From positions 62,001-126,000 of the forward strand of contig CAZCVI010000005.1 of assembly GCA_964502145.1 (NCBI GenBank): a DNA stretch of 64,000 bases, written 5' to 3'. This stretch comes from CAZCVI01 sp964502145 (GTDB lineage Bacteria; Acidobacteriota; Aminicenantia; UBA2199). How positions within the stretch are numbered: position 1 is the first letter of the stretch; the number at the start of each line of letters is the position of its first letter. The notes under the pieces are model-generated. The model was not told where the DNA came from. It did no database searches and saw only the letters and a list, made by a program, of their open reading frames with translations. The translations under genes and the position numbers were made by a program. This document shows, piece after piece, positions 63,940-64,000 of the stretch.

Positions 63940-64000
63940 AATCTTTGGAGGTGAGGGGCTGTGTTTGAAATGGTTGGTATTCAGGTTGGAGGGGAGATCA
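63940..64000 (+). other. Conserved downstream block of precursor B, cut by window end
   Basis: AAAAATCTTTGGAGGTGAGG and the following 40 nt are nearly identical to 58867-58926 after precursor A, up to the beginning of the hairpin stem (GGTTGGAGGGGAGATC). The hairpin and any maturase gene lie beyond the window. Confidence 0.75.

Overview
The window looks like chromosomal DNA of a Gram-negative, flagellated bacterium. The evidence is a TonB-dependent outer-membrane receptor, a complete flagellar export/motor operon and many signal peptides. Base composition is moderate. Housekeeping-type promoters recur in one form: TTGA(C/T) boxes 17 bp from TATAAT-like boxes. The mix of NRPS, paired radical SAM/SPASM enzymes, beta-propeller protein and repeat-rich intergenic DNA recalls uncultured Acidobacteriota/Aminicenantota-like lineages, but no rRNA or other marker is present, so that assignment is only a guess. 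One 10-N gap (34732-34741) flanked by homopolymers marks an assembly join.

Layout. 1-7.3 kb, minus strand: a defence-type block of a GHKL ATPase (cut by the window edge), a beta-class DNA methyltransferase and a helicase-nuclease, i.e. a type III-like restriction-modification system. 7.3-9.3 kb: one unknown helical protein among a 21-bp tandem array and long dyad repeats with 9-nt periodicity. 9.3-28.3 kb, plus strand: an almost gapless flagellar operon, motA, an atypical motB-like gene, motB, fliL, fliN, fliO, fliP, fliQ, fliR, flhB, flhA, a 37-codon small ORF, flhF, flhG, fliA, fliM, fliY-like, cheR, two HDOD genes, a SwrB-like gene, a zinc-finger/MshEN gene, a FliK-like gene and an FlhB C-domain gene. 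Filament, hook, rod, FliF/G/H/I genes are not here. 28.3-30 kb: gene-free repeat region with REP-like palindromes and degenerate arrays. 30-32.8 kb: two paralogous exported alpha/beta hydrolases with long structured leaders.

33.2-48.5 kb: a specialised-metabolite locus. It has a stand-alone condensation/acyltransferase-like protein, an IS transposase with a likely -1 frameshift, a TonB receptor, a two-module NRPS (C-A-T-C-A-T-helical insert-R) and an aldo/keto reductase. The predicted product is an N-acylated dipeptide aldehyde or alcohol whose second residue may be serine. 48.6-57.4 kb: folD, a RecB-like nuclease with topoisomerase zinc ribbons, a sodium/solute symporter, a YigZ/IMPACT protein, an aminotransferase, and a YfiR-like/hybrid histidine kinase pair.

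57.5-64 kb holds the most interesting candidate: a RiPP locus. Two short genes (46 and 49 codons), missed by ordinary length cut-offs, share a leader block (NPLAFVPD) and a core pattern C-x-C-x10-C-x-C-G. Between them lie two tandem radical SAM/SPASM enzymes with PqqD-like N-termini, two coupled tiny ORFs and an exported beta-propeller protein. Both precursor genes have a conserved upstream hairpin and a conserved ~60-nt downstream block leading into a terminator-like hairpin. A scrambled remnant between the cassettes (ribosome-binding site, hairpin, first codons of the radical SAM gene, HAD phosphatase fragment) shows that the [HAD-precursor-hairpin-radical SAM] unit was duplicated in tandem and partly deleted. 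The right edge cuts the second cassette just before its expected maturase.
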